Source of the DNA: Pseudomonadota bacterium
GTDB lineage: Bacteria; Pseudomonadota; Alphaproteobacteria; Micavibrionales; CSBR16-224
NCBI GenBank assembly: GCA_013285465.1
Contig: CP053449.1
Span: forward strand, 1,698,735-1,762,734
Length of the DNA: 64,000 nucleotides
Direction: 5' to 3'
Shown: positions 37,762-46,339 of the stretch, one piece after another
How the letters are laid out: every line of letters begins with the position of its first letter
Position numbering within the stretch: position 1 is the stretch's first letter
Program-made: the position numbers and the translations under genes
Notes under the pieces: generated by a model
The model's input: only the letters and a program-made list of their open reading frames with translations
Told to the model about the DNA's origin: nothing
Databases searched by the model: none

Positions 37762-38662
37762 GGCGCTCTCCAATTTTACCCTTAAATACTTGCTCATGGT
37801 GCCACTTTAGATATTCTCCGGCAGGTGAATATTCCGTTTTTCGAGGAGGGCGAATTTTTTTGTTTTGGAGCTCTGAAGTCAGTTTTCTTGCCCAATTACC
37901 AGCAATGTTTTCTGAAACATGTATTGTATGGTCGCTCAGAACTGTTAAAGCTCCAAAGTCAAATAATCTGTGATGCAGTACGCAAAGGGCAAGTCCGTTT
38001 ATTACTTGATCTGGGCCGTTTGCTGCATGCCACTGGATATGAGCGGCTTCCAGCGCGATGCCTCTCCCATTAAGCTTCATATCAAAATCACAAAAACAAC
38101 ATTGTTCAAAATATGCGTTAATAACCTCTCTGCGAAATTCAGGGTTTCTATTTTTCTTGGGAACAAGAGAAGTTGTGTCGCTCCCAATTTCTAAGCCAAC
38201 GGCCTCTAGAATCTCTTCGTGAAGTCCGTCTGCAAAGTGATGCGATAAAAGAAGTGTTGCGACATTTTCGATCAGATGCGGGTTTTGTTCGAAAATTTTT
38301 ATAGTGTCGTGTGTGAAGCCGGCTTTGATATTGAGTGATCGAGCTTCCGTCACTCTAAGGTCTCCACCTGGCCCCAGAAGGTTGGGCTTGTCTTCAAACC
38401 ACCAAATATCTTTCATGTCATTCGCAAGCCGATTATACGGGTACGATACCGTAGAACTGGCGTTTGACCAAGGGCGGTACATTTCGATCAACGGTGCTAC
38501 GTCTTTTTCGGCATCATTAAAAGTAATGAACTTTTGCTGATCTCTTTGAAGTTTGGCTAGCGCATATAGCAATAAGAGGGGTTTGTGCGGTGCACGTTGC
38601 CCTTTTTTTGTGAAGACAGACAGTTTTTGAAATTTGGCAAGGAAGCTTTCCAGATTTTTCAT
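37754..38662 (-). CDS. HNH endonuclease with phosphorothioate-binding-type (SBD) domain
   Basis: The N-terminal domain contains APHKPLLLLYALAKLQ and YPYNRLANDMKDIWW, the pattern of the sulfur-binding domain found in ScoMcrA-type enzymes that cut phosphorothioated DNA. The C-terminal HNH fold is visible as CCFCDF, IALEAAHIQWHAANGPDQV and NGLALCVLHHRLFDFG, with zinc-type cysteines and the catalytic His in AAH. I set the start at ATG 38662 (302 residues), which leaves the usual short lead before the SBD. An in-frame ATG at 38803 would add 47 residues with no family match. It is the upstream partner of the MazG-like gene and converges on dndB. Recognition of phosphorothioate is inferred from family, not proven. 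Confidence 0.78.
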   Translation of the reverse strand: MKNLESFLAKFQKLSVFTKKGQRAPHKPLLLLYALAKLQRDQQKFITFNDAEKDVAPLIEMYRPWSNASSTVSYPYNRLANDMKDIWWFEDKPNLLGPGGDLRVTEARSLNIKAGFTHDTIKIFEQNPHLIENVATLLLSHHFADGLHEEILEAVGLEIGSDTTSLVPKKNRNPEFRREVINAYFEQCCFCDFDMKLNGRGIALEAAHIQWHAANGPDQVINGLALCVLHHRLFDFGALTVLSDHTIHVSENIAGNWARKLTSELQNKKIRPPRKTEYSPAGEYLKWHHEQVFKGKIGERHA

Positions 38663-38803
38663 CGCTTTGTGTCGTGTTCCTGTTGCGTTTAAGCCTGTTG
38701 CGATCAGGTCATCGGATATTATCATATCACGCGATTGGGCAATTGACAGTTTCTTATGTTTGGCAACCAAATAATATCGGCCTGTGTCTGCTTTTCCTTG
38801 CAT

Positions 38804-39175
38804 GATTGCGCCACTAAAAGCGGCTCGGCATTACATTGTACCACCATGTAAACTACTGAATAATCATCATTTTATCCCCCCCCCCCTTTCTAAAGCTTGC
38901 CTATCGTCGCTGACCTACGCGGTCGTCTCTTTTATGGCGAACCTGACGGCATGCGCCCTGCGGCGCAACGCTTGCGGTTGGTTTCTTCCCCGGCCTCTAG
39001 CCTTCCTCGCGGAAATCAAGAAACAGCCCTCTTTTCGCGTCCTTCACTTTGTTACGGTCTCCTCGTCGAATTCTCCGGGGAGATGCGCCTTTGGCTTGGC
39101 CTGCCGTCTATCGGTTGCCATGAGACGGCCGCGGCGGTTGCGGCCAACAAACGCCAAGCAAAAGGAAGTAAGACA
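38804..39175. other. Divergent promoter region and GC-rich leader of ardC
   Basis: This gap between the leftward HNH gene and rightward ardC holds an 11-C tract at 38876-38886. A markedly GC-richer stretch follows, from 38890 to 39175, unlike the AT-rich DNA on its left. The latter stays open in two overlapping plus-strand frames, one in frame with ardC, but neither gives a recognisable protein. I read it as a leader or gene remnant carried together with ardC. Poly-C tracts of this length can be prone to slippage. Confidence 0.5.
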
Positions 39176-40069
39176 ATGACAAAACAACATTCAGATATTT
39201 ACAGCAAGGTAACGCAGAACATCATCACCGCCATCGAGAAAGGCGCAGGCGACTGGCAAATGCCCTGGCACCAAGCCGGATCAGGCCTCAACCGCCCGAA
39301 CAACATCAATACCGGCAATCCCTATCGCGGCATCAATATCCTGAACCTCTGGGTATCAGCACAGGCACAAGGCTTCAGCACCGGAACATGGGGAACCTAC
39401 AAGCAATGGCAAGAGAAGGGCTGCCAAGTCCGCAAAGGCGAAAAATCCTCTCTGGTCATCTTCTACAAGACAGACGAGATCGAGAACACCGATGGTGAAC
39501 TTGAAACGCGCTATATCGCCAGAGCCTCATACGTCTTTAATGCCGATCAAGTCGATGGCTTTGATGCACCGCCAGCACCCACACCGGAAAATCCGGTTGA
39601 AATCCTCGAGAATGTCGAGCAATTCATCAAGCATGCAAATGCAACAATTAAGCACACCGGCAACAGTGCCTTTTACCGTCCGGCAGATGACAGCATCACG
39701 ATGCCCGAGCAAAGCCGTTTTCTCGGCTCCAAGACCAGCACGGCAACAGAAGCATATTATTCCACGCTGCTGCACGAATTGTCACACTGGACAGGTGCAA
39801 AGCACCGTCTAGACAGAGCATTCGGCAAACGCTTTGGTGATAACGCCTATGCGGTAGAAGAGCTGGTCGCGGAACTGAGTGCTGCATTCCTCTGTGCTGA
39901 TCTCGGCATCACAGTAGAACCGAGACAAGACCACGCAGCATATCTTGAAAATTGGCTGACAGTACTCAAAGCCGACAAGAAGGCAATCTTCACCGCCGCA
40001 AGTCAGGCTGCAAAGGCAGCAGACTTTCTGAAAGCACTGCAACCGCTAGCTCAAAAGGAGGCGGCTTAG
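39176..40069 (+). CDS. ardC: ArdC-type antirestriction protein (zincin-like)
   Basis: The 297-residue protein starts at ATG 39176 with AAGGAAG eight bases upstream; an 93-codon upstream extension is ignored. The N-terminal ArdC domain is typical: IYSKVTQNIITAIEKGAGDW, NPYRGINILNLW, GTWGTYKQWQEKGCQVRKGE. A metallopeptidase-like domain follows with HELSHWTGAKHR at residues 200-211, where the two His and the Glu are the expected zinc/catalytic residues. ArdC of plasmids protects incoming DNA during conjugation from restriction and binds single-stranded DNA. It suggests that the island, or an ancestor of it, moved by conjugation. GC content is higher than in neighbouring island genes, so it may have been acquired separately. 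Confidence 0.9.
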   Translation: MTKQHSDIYSKVTQNIITAIEKGAGDWQMPWHQAGSGLNRPNNINTGNPYRGINILNLWVSAQAQGFSTGTWGTYKQWQEKGCQVRKGEKSSLVIFYKTDEIENTDGELETRYIARASYVFNADQVDGFDAPPAPTPENPVEILENVEQFIKHANATIKHTGNSAFYRPADDSITMPEQSRFLGSKTSTATEAYYSTLLHELSHWTGAKHRLDRAFGKRFGDNAYAVEELVAELSAAFLCADLGITVEPRQDHAAYLENWLTVLKADKKAIFTAASQAAKAADFLKALQPLAQKEAA

Positions 40070-40099
40070 GCCGCCTCCAGAATCTTCAACAAATTTTCT

Positions 40100-42949
40100 T
40101 TAAGTATTGGTGTTTTGTTCTTTGGTTGGGTCGTAGTACAAACGGTATACTGAAGCTGCTCCCGTTCTCTGGATAAGAAATTTTAATTTGAACAATAGAA
40201 GCATAGTGTTATCTGAATCAGTCTCATGTGATAACTCCACAGGGTTTGCAGGTAAAGAAATATTTTCTATACTAGATTGCGGAAGCAAAAGACTGTATCC
40301 AACATCAGTTGCGGCTATAGTATAGACATCAATTTTATCGTTAATTGTTGCTATATATGCTGCGGAGCGGCTTTGTTTATCTGGATTATGCGTTACTGAA
40401 CAGTTGGGTGGCTGAACGAATTTCTGCAAGCCGCCATATTCATCGCACCAGTCGTAAAGCCATGATGGGCTTGTGACATTAGTTGTCAACAAAATATAAT
40501 TTTCTTGGTTCCCATTATTTAGAATATATTTCTCAATACTTTCCCAATATTGAACAGAATTATAGCCTTTCAGCCATTGCGGGTTACTACCAGCAATTTC
40601 ACTCCATAATACATGTGACAGGTGCTGAATAAGATAATGAGATATTTCTTGAGATAGTTCATCATCAAAACGATTGCTATCATCTTCCGTGAGAAAATAT
40701 CTTTTATGAGACTGCATTTTCCAAACCGTGTCACGATATGAGCCTTCTTGCACATCTCCATTAAATTGGTCAATAAATGCTTTTAAAGGTGAGTTGCTAA
40801 GTGCTTGCTCATCTCGCAGTCTTGCCGACACATTACGTTCAATATTCGCAAGGCGATTTTGGTCTATGCTTGTTGCGGCAATCTGTTGTTCTTCTAGCTG
40901 ATCTATTTTTGTGATTAATCCATTTAACTGTTTCTGCAAATCAGTTAGTTTCTTTTTTTGATAAGAAACGCTTAAATACCCAAGCAGCTCCTTTACATCT
41001 GCGATAGCATTGTTCTTTTTGGAGGCGTCTAAAATTTTTCTTGCTTTATATTTCAACTGTTCCGTTTTTTTGCATTCATGTGCATTTTCACAGAGCTTAT
41101 TGAAATTCCCATTATCTGGACAAGCGAGTAAAATGGCTAAAAACACTTCTGGCGGAATGTTACGACCATCACTCAATCTTGGGCGCCCCATAATTTGTGT
41201 CATTTGACAGTCAGCTATCGTATCAAGGCGATACATATCTATAATTGGGGCGTGTTCTTCAATCCGTACAATGCTATAAAGTACATCAGTTTGTTTGGTG
41301 AATATCCAATCATTCTTATCTGTTTCACCAAATACTCTTCCCGTCCAAAAATCTTTGATGGTGTGGTTTTCAGTATCAGCCTTTTGTTTCTTTTTCCACT
41401 CTACAAGCTTCGCCAGACAGGCAAGCCGTAAATCCTGCCACAGATTTTGGAATGCCCAATGGTATACATCTCTCTGTAATTTATCATCATTATTACTTTC
41501 CAACCGCTCTTTTAAATGTGCTGGAGATAAAAAGTACCTCTCTTGTACTGAATATAAAGCGTATTGGTACCCGAATACGGTCTTTTTCCACAAATGAAAA
41601 GCATCACTAAAATAGCGTTGCGCTACTTGATCTTTCTGTACACAAGACATCAAGTAGCGATGAGCTATTTGTATGAGAGAAGATTTATGGGGTTCCTCGT
41701 ATTGCAGAAACAGATCAAGGCCTATTTCCAGATTTTTATCCCTTGGAAAAGAGAAGTAATAACGTAACAATGCTTCCCAACTTCCAACAAGCTCATTAAC
41801 CAGTGTTTCGTATGTTACATCATTAAAGCGATTACGTTCACGCTCAACAATCCAGTAGCTGTTCAATATCCACTGCATAATTCCAGAACGAATAGGAGGT
41901 GTAAACAAATCGGAACGAAATGCTCTCCGATAGAGATTAAAAGCATTTCTGCTGGCATGCGCATAAAAACCTTGCTGGTTGGTCAAAATAATACTCTGCA
42001 CTAAGCCATGATAGGATTGTATTAAACTGTGTAAAAAATATTGAGGTGTTTTACCTTCTTTTATTTTAAAGAAATAGTTGTCATTATCATCAGGTAGACG
42101 CAGGAGATCTAAAAGGTATTTGACATAGGAATTGATTTCATCAACAAAATTATCTGCTTCAGCGAACGTGAGATTCCTGCTAGTAAGTACTGTGTTAATT
42201 TTTTCCCTGAGTAAGCTAACACTATCGGAAGAGTCAAAATTAGATTGGGTTTCACTCTTTGTTTCTATCTCTTGTGAAGCTAAATCACGTATTACATTTA
42301 GGCCTAGTCTTTTTTTGAGAATATTATCCTGTTGTCTGGGCAGTAAAAATTCAACCGTATTCCATATCAATTTACTCGTATAAAAAATATTTCCAAAAAA
42401 TAAAACCGTTGCCACAATAATGAGGCTGAAATACTCTAATAGCAAAGCAGCACTTAGCAGCAACAAAGTCAAAGTCGATATCATAATAAGTGGTTTTAAG
42501 GATACATGTTGTTTAAAACATATGTAGGCCGTTGGTTCGTTTTTCTGGGTCAATAAGTTCTCAGTAATGCTGGCGGTTATTGGTATCGCAAAACCTAGCA
42601 ATGCCGCCTGTACTGTTAGGATTGCCACTAGCACGTTGTTACTATTGTTTATTGTCTCGAATTCAACCCATTCCAATTGAATTGATAGCAAAGCCATAGC
42701 GATTAGAAAAAAATAAGAAACTATAAAATGGTTGCGTTCAATCCATTTGGGAAAACATCTCTGATATTCTTTATTGTTTTTAATTTTGCTAATAATCTGA
42801 TGAAACTGTCTGTGCCGTAAAAATATCTTTTTACCTGCATAGAATGCGCTTTTTACCAAGGCTAGAAATGGTCTTTCTGTAAGGGCAAGGCTGATCATTT
42901 GTGCATAAGACAAAAGAAAAGTGATTGTAATAATAAAGAAATCAGCCAT
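40100..42949 (-). CDS. Large membrane-anchored protein of unknown function, 949 aa
   Basis: No family recognised. The N-terminal 200 residues hold about five hydrophobic segments, near residues 3-25, 73-92, 105-128, 152-170 and 172-192, for example FIVSYFFLIAMALLSIQL and LTLLLLSAALLLEYF. The remaining 740 residues are soluble and mainly helical, with a coiled-coil stretch near 670-720 (KKLTDLQKQLNGLITKIDQL). I see no P-loop, nuclease, or protease motif. The gene lies alone between ardC and the integrase, is AT-rich, and converges on ardC. Its place in a defence-type island makes an antiphage role possible, but that is only position-based. Confidence 0.55.
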   Translation of the reverse strand: MADFFIITITFLLSYAQMISLALTERPFLALVKSAFYAGKKIFLRHRQFHQIISKIKNNKEYQRCFPKWIERNHFIVSYFFLIAMALLSIQLEWVEFETINNSNNVLVAILTVQAALLGFAIPITASITENLLTQKNEPTAYICFKQHVSLKPLIMISTLTLLLLSAALLLEYFSLIIVATVLFFGNIFYTSKLIWNTVEFLLPRQQDNILKKRLGLNVIRDLASQEIETKSETQSNFDSSDSVSLLREKINTVLTSRNLTFAEADNFVDEINSYVKYLLDLLRLPDDNDNYFFKIKEGKTPQYFLHSLIQSYHGLVQSIILTNQQGFYAHASRNAFNLYRRAFRSDLFTPPIRSGIMQWILNSYWIVERERNRFNDVTYETLVNELVGSWEALLRYYFSFPRDKNLEIGLDLFLQYEEPHKSSLIQIAHRYLMSCVQKDQVAQRYFSDAFHLWKKTVFGYQYALYSVQERYFLSPAHLKERLESNNDDKLQRDVYHWAFQNLWQDLRLACLAKLVEWKKKQKADTENHTIKDFWTGRVFGETDKNDWIFTKQTDVLYSIVRIEEHAPIIDMYRLDTIADCQMTQIMGRPRLSDGRNIPPEVFLAILLACPDNGNFNKLCENAHECKKTEQLKYKARKILDASKKNNAIADVKELLGYLSVSYQKKKLTDLQKQLNGLITKIDQLEEQQIAATSIDQNRLANIERNVSARLRDEQALSNSPLKAFIDQFNGDVQEGSYRDTVWKMQSHKRYFLTEDDSNRFDDELSQEISHYLIQHLSHVLWSEIAGSNPQWLKGYNSVQYWESIEKYILNNGNQENYILLTTNVTSPSWLYDWCDEYGGLQKFVQPPNCSVTHNPDKQSRSAAYIATINDKIDVYTIAATDVGYSLLLPQSSIENISLPANPVELSHETDSDNTMLLLFKLKFLIQRTGAASVYRLYYDPTKEQNTNT

Positions 42950-42990
42950 AAAGTCTTCTTCATAGGAAAGTGAGAATAGAGGCTTGAATT

Positions 42991-44313
42991 TTATACCTCT
43001 GGTGCCTGAAAGGCAATTTTATTTAGCCACTCTAGCTTTGTCTCCAGAATATGCCCGCGCCCGTATTTCGGGCCACGTGACTTATGTCCCATCAGGTTAT
43101 CAATGACTTCTTCCGGTGCCTGAATATCACGAAGGCGATCTTTGAAAGTGTGGCGCAGGGAATAGAGTGACTGGCCTTCGGACGGGCTCAGGTTATTTTC
43201 GCGCAGGAATTTATTAATAACGTTCGAGGCTGTATCGCCGCTGGCATAGCGCTCAAGCCCCTGTGGAAACATTTTTATACCGTACAGCGCCGAACCCACC
43301 AGCGGAATTTGTCTGTCTGATTGCGCTGTTTTCAGTGTTCCGCGTGCATTGTTGCGAATATGGATGAAAGGAATATCCGTATCAAGCCGGATGTCTTCGG
43401 GCAAAAGGCCGGTAATTTCGGAGACCCTCGCCCCGGTATCGGCCATGATATAAATCAGCGCCCTCGCCTCCTCATTCAAGCCGTCGAGCGCGTTGCTGTT
43501 CAGGAAGACTTTCTGCACATAGTCAGCCTCGTATGATTTGCGGCTGTCATCCCCTTCCCGCAGTTTCACCTTTGCAAACAGCGCGGTGATTTCCGTGTCC
43601 GGCACAACATCGGTGACGTTGCACACCATCTCGACAATATCTTTCACATAGCCGATATTTTTATTCGCCGTCGCCGGTTTGCGTCCCTCCTGCGTCACGC
43701 GACGCAGCCACCATTCCTGAAAATGTAAAACATCTTTGCGCGTCACTTCCGCAACAGGTTTATCCCCGATTACTTCAATAAAATTTTCAATCGCCAGCTT
43801 ACGCGGGTTTTCCCATTTGCGGATTTGATGTTCTGTCTTACCAAGAAGACGATCCGCACAGCGTGGCCGGTAAATCTCCCACGCTTCACCGAGCATGGTT
43901 TTTGGAATATCTGCCGTGCCTAGCAACGCTGTTTGCAGTTGTTGTGATTTCTCCGGCTGCTTTTCTTCCGCCTCTCTTAAGGCCAGCAGTCTGTCAACCA
44001 GTTCAGCGGCAGACGCATTTTCGGAAAGGTCGGAAATATCCCGATAAGCAAAGCCGTGCAGCCTCGCCGTTGTAACGGCCTTCCGGTAAAGCGAATCTCT
44101 GCCTTGCTTTGCAGTATCCGGTGATGCCAGAAGTTCCCGCCAGTATTTTTCAACAGCTTCATTCTGCACAACCGCCCGTTTTCTAGCGGTCGCGCGGTCT
44201 TTCGTCTTCAGAGATATTTTGATATGTCTTCGGCTGTCATAGGCGGACAGGTCTTTCGGCACACGCCGAAAGTAATAATACCACCCATTATACTGCATCA
44301 GATAATCAGACAT
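42991..44313 (-). CDS. Tyrosine site-specific integrase
   Basis: The 440-residue tyrosine recombinase probably inserted the island at tRNA-Tyr. The N-terminal arm-type domain reads MQYNGWYYYFRRVPKDL and ISLKTKDRATARKRA. The core-binding domain follows in the middle. Catalytic residues are visible: Arg in DTGARVSEITG, YSLRH (Arg387, His388), His410 in LMGHKS and the nucleophile Tyr417 in GPKYGRG. It is encoded so that transcription runs away from the tRNA, 147 bases from the tRNA 3' end, a standard layout. The frame is intact, so excision may still be possible if both attachment sites survive. Confidence 0.9.
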   Translation of the reverse strand: MSDYLMQYNGWYYYFRRVPKDLSAYDSRRHIKISLKTKDRATARKRAVVQNEAVEKYWRELLASPDTAKQGRDSLYRKAVTTARLHGFAYRDISDLSENASAAELVDRLLALREAEEKQPEKSQQLQTALLGTADIPKTMLGEAWEIYRPRCADRLLGKTEHQIRKWENPRKLAIENFIEVIGDKPVAEVTRKDVLHFQEWWLRRVTQEGRKPATANKNIGYVKDIVEMVCNVTDVVPDTEITALFAKVKLREGDDSRKSYEADYVQKVFLNSNALDGLNEEARALIYIMADTGARVSEITGLLPEDIRLDTDIPFIHIRNNARGTLKTAQSDRQIPLVGSALYGIKMFPQGLERYASGDTASNVINKFLRENNLSPSEGQSLYSLRHTFKDRLRDIQAPEEVIDNLMGHKSRGPKYGRGHILETKLEWLNKIAFQAPEV

Positions 44314-44459
44314 ATTGGAGCTTCCTCGCGCCTCTTGTATTCTATTTCGTATACTAAAATGTATACTAATTTTAGAAACAGCGCAAGCGGAAAAATAAAA
44401 GAAATTCAGTATTTTCTTTTATTTTTAAATAGTTATGTTCGTTATCAGTGAGGAAAATT

Positions 44460-44544
44460 TGGTGGAGGGGACAGGATTCGAACCTGTGTACGCTATGCGG
44501 GCAGATTTACAGTCTGCTGCCTTTAACCACTCGGCCACCCCTCC
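44460..44544 (-). tRNA. tRNA-Tyr (GTA)
   Basis: On the minus strand the gene reads GGAGGGGTGGCCGAGTGG at the 5' end. It has an anticodon arm GCAGACTGTAAATCTGC (GTA at 44510-44508), a long variable arm, GGTTCGAATCC in the T arm, and CCCCTCC-A-CCA at the 3' end. The seven-base acceptor stem pairs perfectly and CCA is encoded. The 85-base length fits the long-variable-arm class. Its 3' end faces the integrase and is the likely attachment site. Confidence 0.97.
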
Positions 44545-44555
44545 ATCATCAGGGA

Positions 44556-44583
44556 ATTTTAAATTGAGTGGAAACATATCCAA
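44556..44583 (-). promoter_or_regulatory. Promoter of tRNA-Tyr
   Basis: On the minus strand a -35-like TTGGAT (44583-44578) and a -10-like TAAAAT (44561-44556) are separated by 16 bases. Transcription would start about five bases before the mature tRNA 5' end. The match is partial and no other candidate is better. Confidence 0.45.
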
Positions 44584-44633
44584 GAACGGGATACATTGTA
44601 TTGACCCTGTCTGTCAAGATTGAAAGGAAGAAA

Positions 44634-45518
44634 ATGCAAAAAAAACGCCCCCCCGGCAAGCGCACATCCGATAAACGCGGCGCGAAAAAACACGCTCCGC
44701 GCCCACCGGCCGCGGCTCCGCAAAAAATACGCAGTGCCGGGCGTGATGACTGGCAAAAACAGGCTTTATTATTCGGCGTCCATGCCGTGCGCGAGGCTGT
44801 GCTGAATCCGCAACGGCGTATTCAAGCCATTTACGTCACCGAAGCCGGGAAAAAACTGCTTTCTCCCACACTGGAAAAGGCGCTGAAGGCAGGCATAAAT
44901 CGTCCCGATCTTCAAATCATCGACAAACCCGTGCTGGATAAAATGCTGCCCGAAAATGCCGTCCACCAAGGCATGGCTGCTCAGGTTCAGCCTTTGCTTG
45001 TCCCGGATCTGGAACAATTCTGCGCCGCACTGCCGCAAGACAGCAGCCATATCCGCGACAATATCATGGTGATTCTCGATCAGGTAACCGACCCGCATAA
45101 TATCGGTGCCATTTTGCGCTCTGCCGCCGCCTTTGGGGCAAAAGCGCTGATCGTGCAGGACCGCCACACACCGGAGATTACCGGCACACTGGCAAAATCC
45201 GCCTCCGGCGCGGTTGAACATGTGCCGATTCTGCGCGAGGTTAATCTGGCGCGCAGTATTGCCCTGCTGCAAAAACACGGCATTCTCTGCACAGGCTTTG
45301 ATGAGCGCGGCGCAATGACACTTGCGGAACTGACAGCGGATAAAAACCTGTCTTCCTATGCCGGTATTGCGCTGGTCATGGGGGCGGAAGGTGACGGCAT
45401 GCGCCGCCTGACCGCCGAAAGCTGTGATGTGCTGGTGCGCCTGCCGTCGAAAGGCGCAATTCAAAGCCTGAACGTCTCCAACGCCGCCGCCGTCGCATTG
45501 TATGAACTGGTGCGTTGA
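44634..45518 (+). CDS. rlmB: RlmB/TrmH-family 2'-O-ribose methyltransferase
   Basis: This SPOUT-class SAM-dependent RNA methyltransferase most likely methylates G2251 of 23S rRNA. Start ATG 44634 has AAGGAAG five bases upstream. A basic N-terminal tail (about 40 residues) precedes LLFGVHAVREAVLNPQRRI, the substrate-binding domain typical of RlmB. The knotted domain has LDQVTDPHNIGAILRSAAAFGAKAL, VMGAEGDGMRRLTAESCD and LPSKGAIQSLNVSNAAAVAL, which are the three SPOUT motifs. At 294 residues it is slightly long because of the basic tail. TrmH tRNA Gm18 activity is the alternative; the N-terminal domain favours RlmB. Confidence 0.88.
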   Translation: MQKKRPPGKRTSDKRGAKKHAPRPPAAAPQKIRSAGRDDWQKQALLFGVHAVREAVLNPQRRIQAIYVTEAGKKLLSPTLEKALKAGINRPDLQIIDKPVLDKMLPENAVHQGMAAQVQPLLVPDLEQFCAALPQDSSHIRDNIMVILDQVTDPHNIGAILRSAAAFGAKALIVQDRHTPEITGTLAKSASGAVEHVPILREVNLARSIALLQKHGILCTGFDERGAMTLAELTADKNLSSYAGIALVMGAEGDGMRRLTAESCDVLVRLPSKGAIQSLNVSNAAAVALYELVR

Positions 45519-45532
45519 GTTTGAGGATAAGA

Positions 45533-46339
45533 ATGCAGGACGACCACGACCAGATCGCCGCGCAGATTGCCGCATGGCAAACCGCGCATAACGGGACGCT
45601 GACCGTCGGCATCAGCGGCAGTCAGGGCTCAGGGAAAACCACACTGACCCGCGCACTGGCAACAGCACTGATGGAGCAGCACAATCTGCGCGTTGTGCAA
45701 TTTTCCATTGATGATTTATACAAAACCAAAGCGGAACGTACGGTAATGGCGCAAGAGGTGCATCCGCTGTTTGCCACCCGCACCCTGCCCGGCACACATG
45801 ATATCGCGCTGGGACTGGAGGTCTTCAAATCCCTGAAACACGGAAAGCAAACCGCCATCCCGTTTTTTGACAAAGCCGTTGACGACCGCACCGCACAGAC
45901 GGCATGGACGGTTTTTGACGGACAGCCCGATGTCATTTTATTTGAAGGCTGGTGTCTGGGTGCCCGACCCGCAGCAAATGCGGAGGCGCTTGCAGAACCG
46001 CTAAACGACTTCGAACGCCAAAAAGACCCTGACGGCGCATGGCGGCGCGCAATCGACCTTTATCTGCGCCGCGACTACCCCGCGCTGTGGGATGAAATTG
46101 ACAGGCTGCTCTTCATTAAAATCCCGTCATTCGACTCCGTGTTTCACTGGCGCAAACAGCAGGAAGCCGAAACTTTTTCCCATGCGCCCGAACAGGCTAT
46201 GAGCGATGATGAAATTCGCCTGTTTACAGGACAGGCCGAACGCATTACCCGCCGCAATCTTGAAACCCTGCCCGCAAAGGCAGACATGACCCTCCATATC
46301 GCGGAGGATCACGCGCTCATAAAAATCACACGAAATTAA
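45533..46339 (+). CDS. Glycerate kinase-like P-loop kinase
   Basis: The 268-residue P-loop protein has Walker A VGISGSQGSGKTTLTRAL near residues 24-41. SIDDLYKTKAER, RTLPGTHDIALG, IPFFDKAVDDR and ILFEGWCLGARP follow. These blocks match the plant/cyanobacterial-type D-glycerate 3-kinases (PRK/PanK-like fold). The reaction would be D-glycerate plus ATP to 3-phosphoglycerate, which feeds the adjacent serA-serC-serB pathway. Start ATG 45533 has GAGG six bases upstream; TTG 45515 overlapping the rlmB stop is an alternative. Its end overlaps the convergent serA stop by 4 bases. Substrate is inferred from family. Confidence 0.75.
   Translation: MQDDHDQIAAQIAAWQTAHNGTLTVGISGSQGSGKTTLTRALATALMEQHNLRVVQFSIDDLYKTKAERTVMAQEVHPLFATRTLPGTHDIALGLEVFKSLKHGKQTAIPFFDKAVDDRTAQTAWTVFDGQPDVILFEGWCLGARPAANAEALAEPLNDFERQKDPDGAWRRAIDLYLRRDYPALWDEIDRLLFIKIPSFDSVFHWRKQQEAETFSHAPEQAMSDDEIRLFTGQAERITRRNLETLPAKADMTLHIAEDHALIKITRN

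Larger units (their letters stand above)
31750..44459. mobile_element. Genomic island at tRNA-Tyr (defence and antirestriction genes)
   Basis: A tyrosine integrase lies 147 bases from the 3' end of tRNA-Tyr, the usual arrangement for an element integrated at a tRNA. The island side holds dnd genes, a modification-dependent-type nuclease, an ArdC antirestriction gene and a large unknown membrane protein. The DNA is visibly AT-rich relative to the flanking core genes, except near ardC. No repeat of the tRNA 3' end was seen in the intergenic gaps on the left side. The left edge is instead marked by an IS inside dndD, so the true left end may have been deleted. Confidence 0.65.

Noticed and set aside
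38663-38803. N-terminal extension of the HNH nuclease to an ATG at 38803
   Set aside because: The extra 47 residues have no family match and the usual distance to the sulfur-binding domain is met by the ATG at 38662. It cannot be fully excluded.
38784-39179. 131-residue plus-strand frame upstream of ardC, and a longer ardC form from 38897
   Set aside because: Neither shows a recognisable domain or ribosome site; ardC has a clear start at 39176 with a good site. The region is reported as a leader instead.
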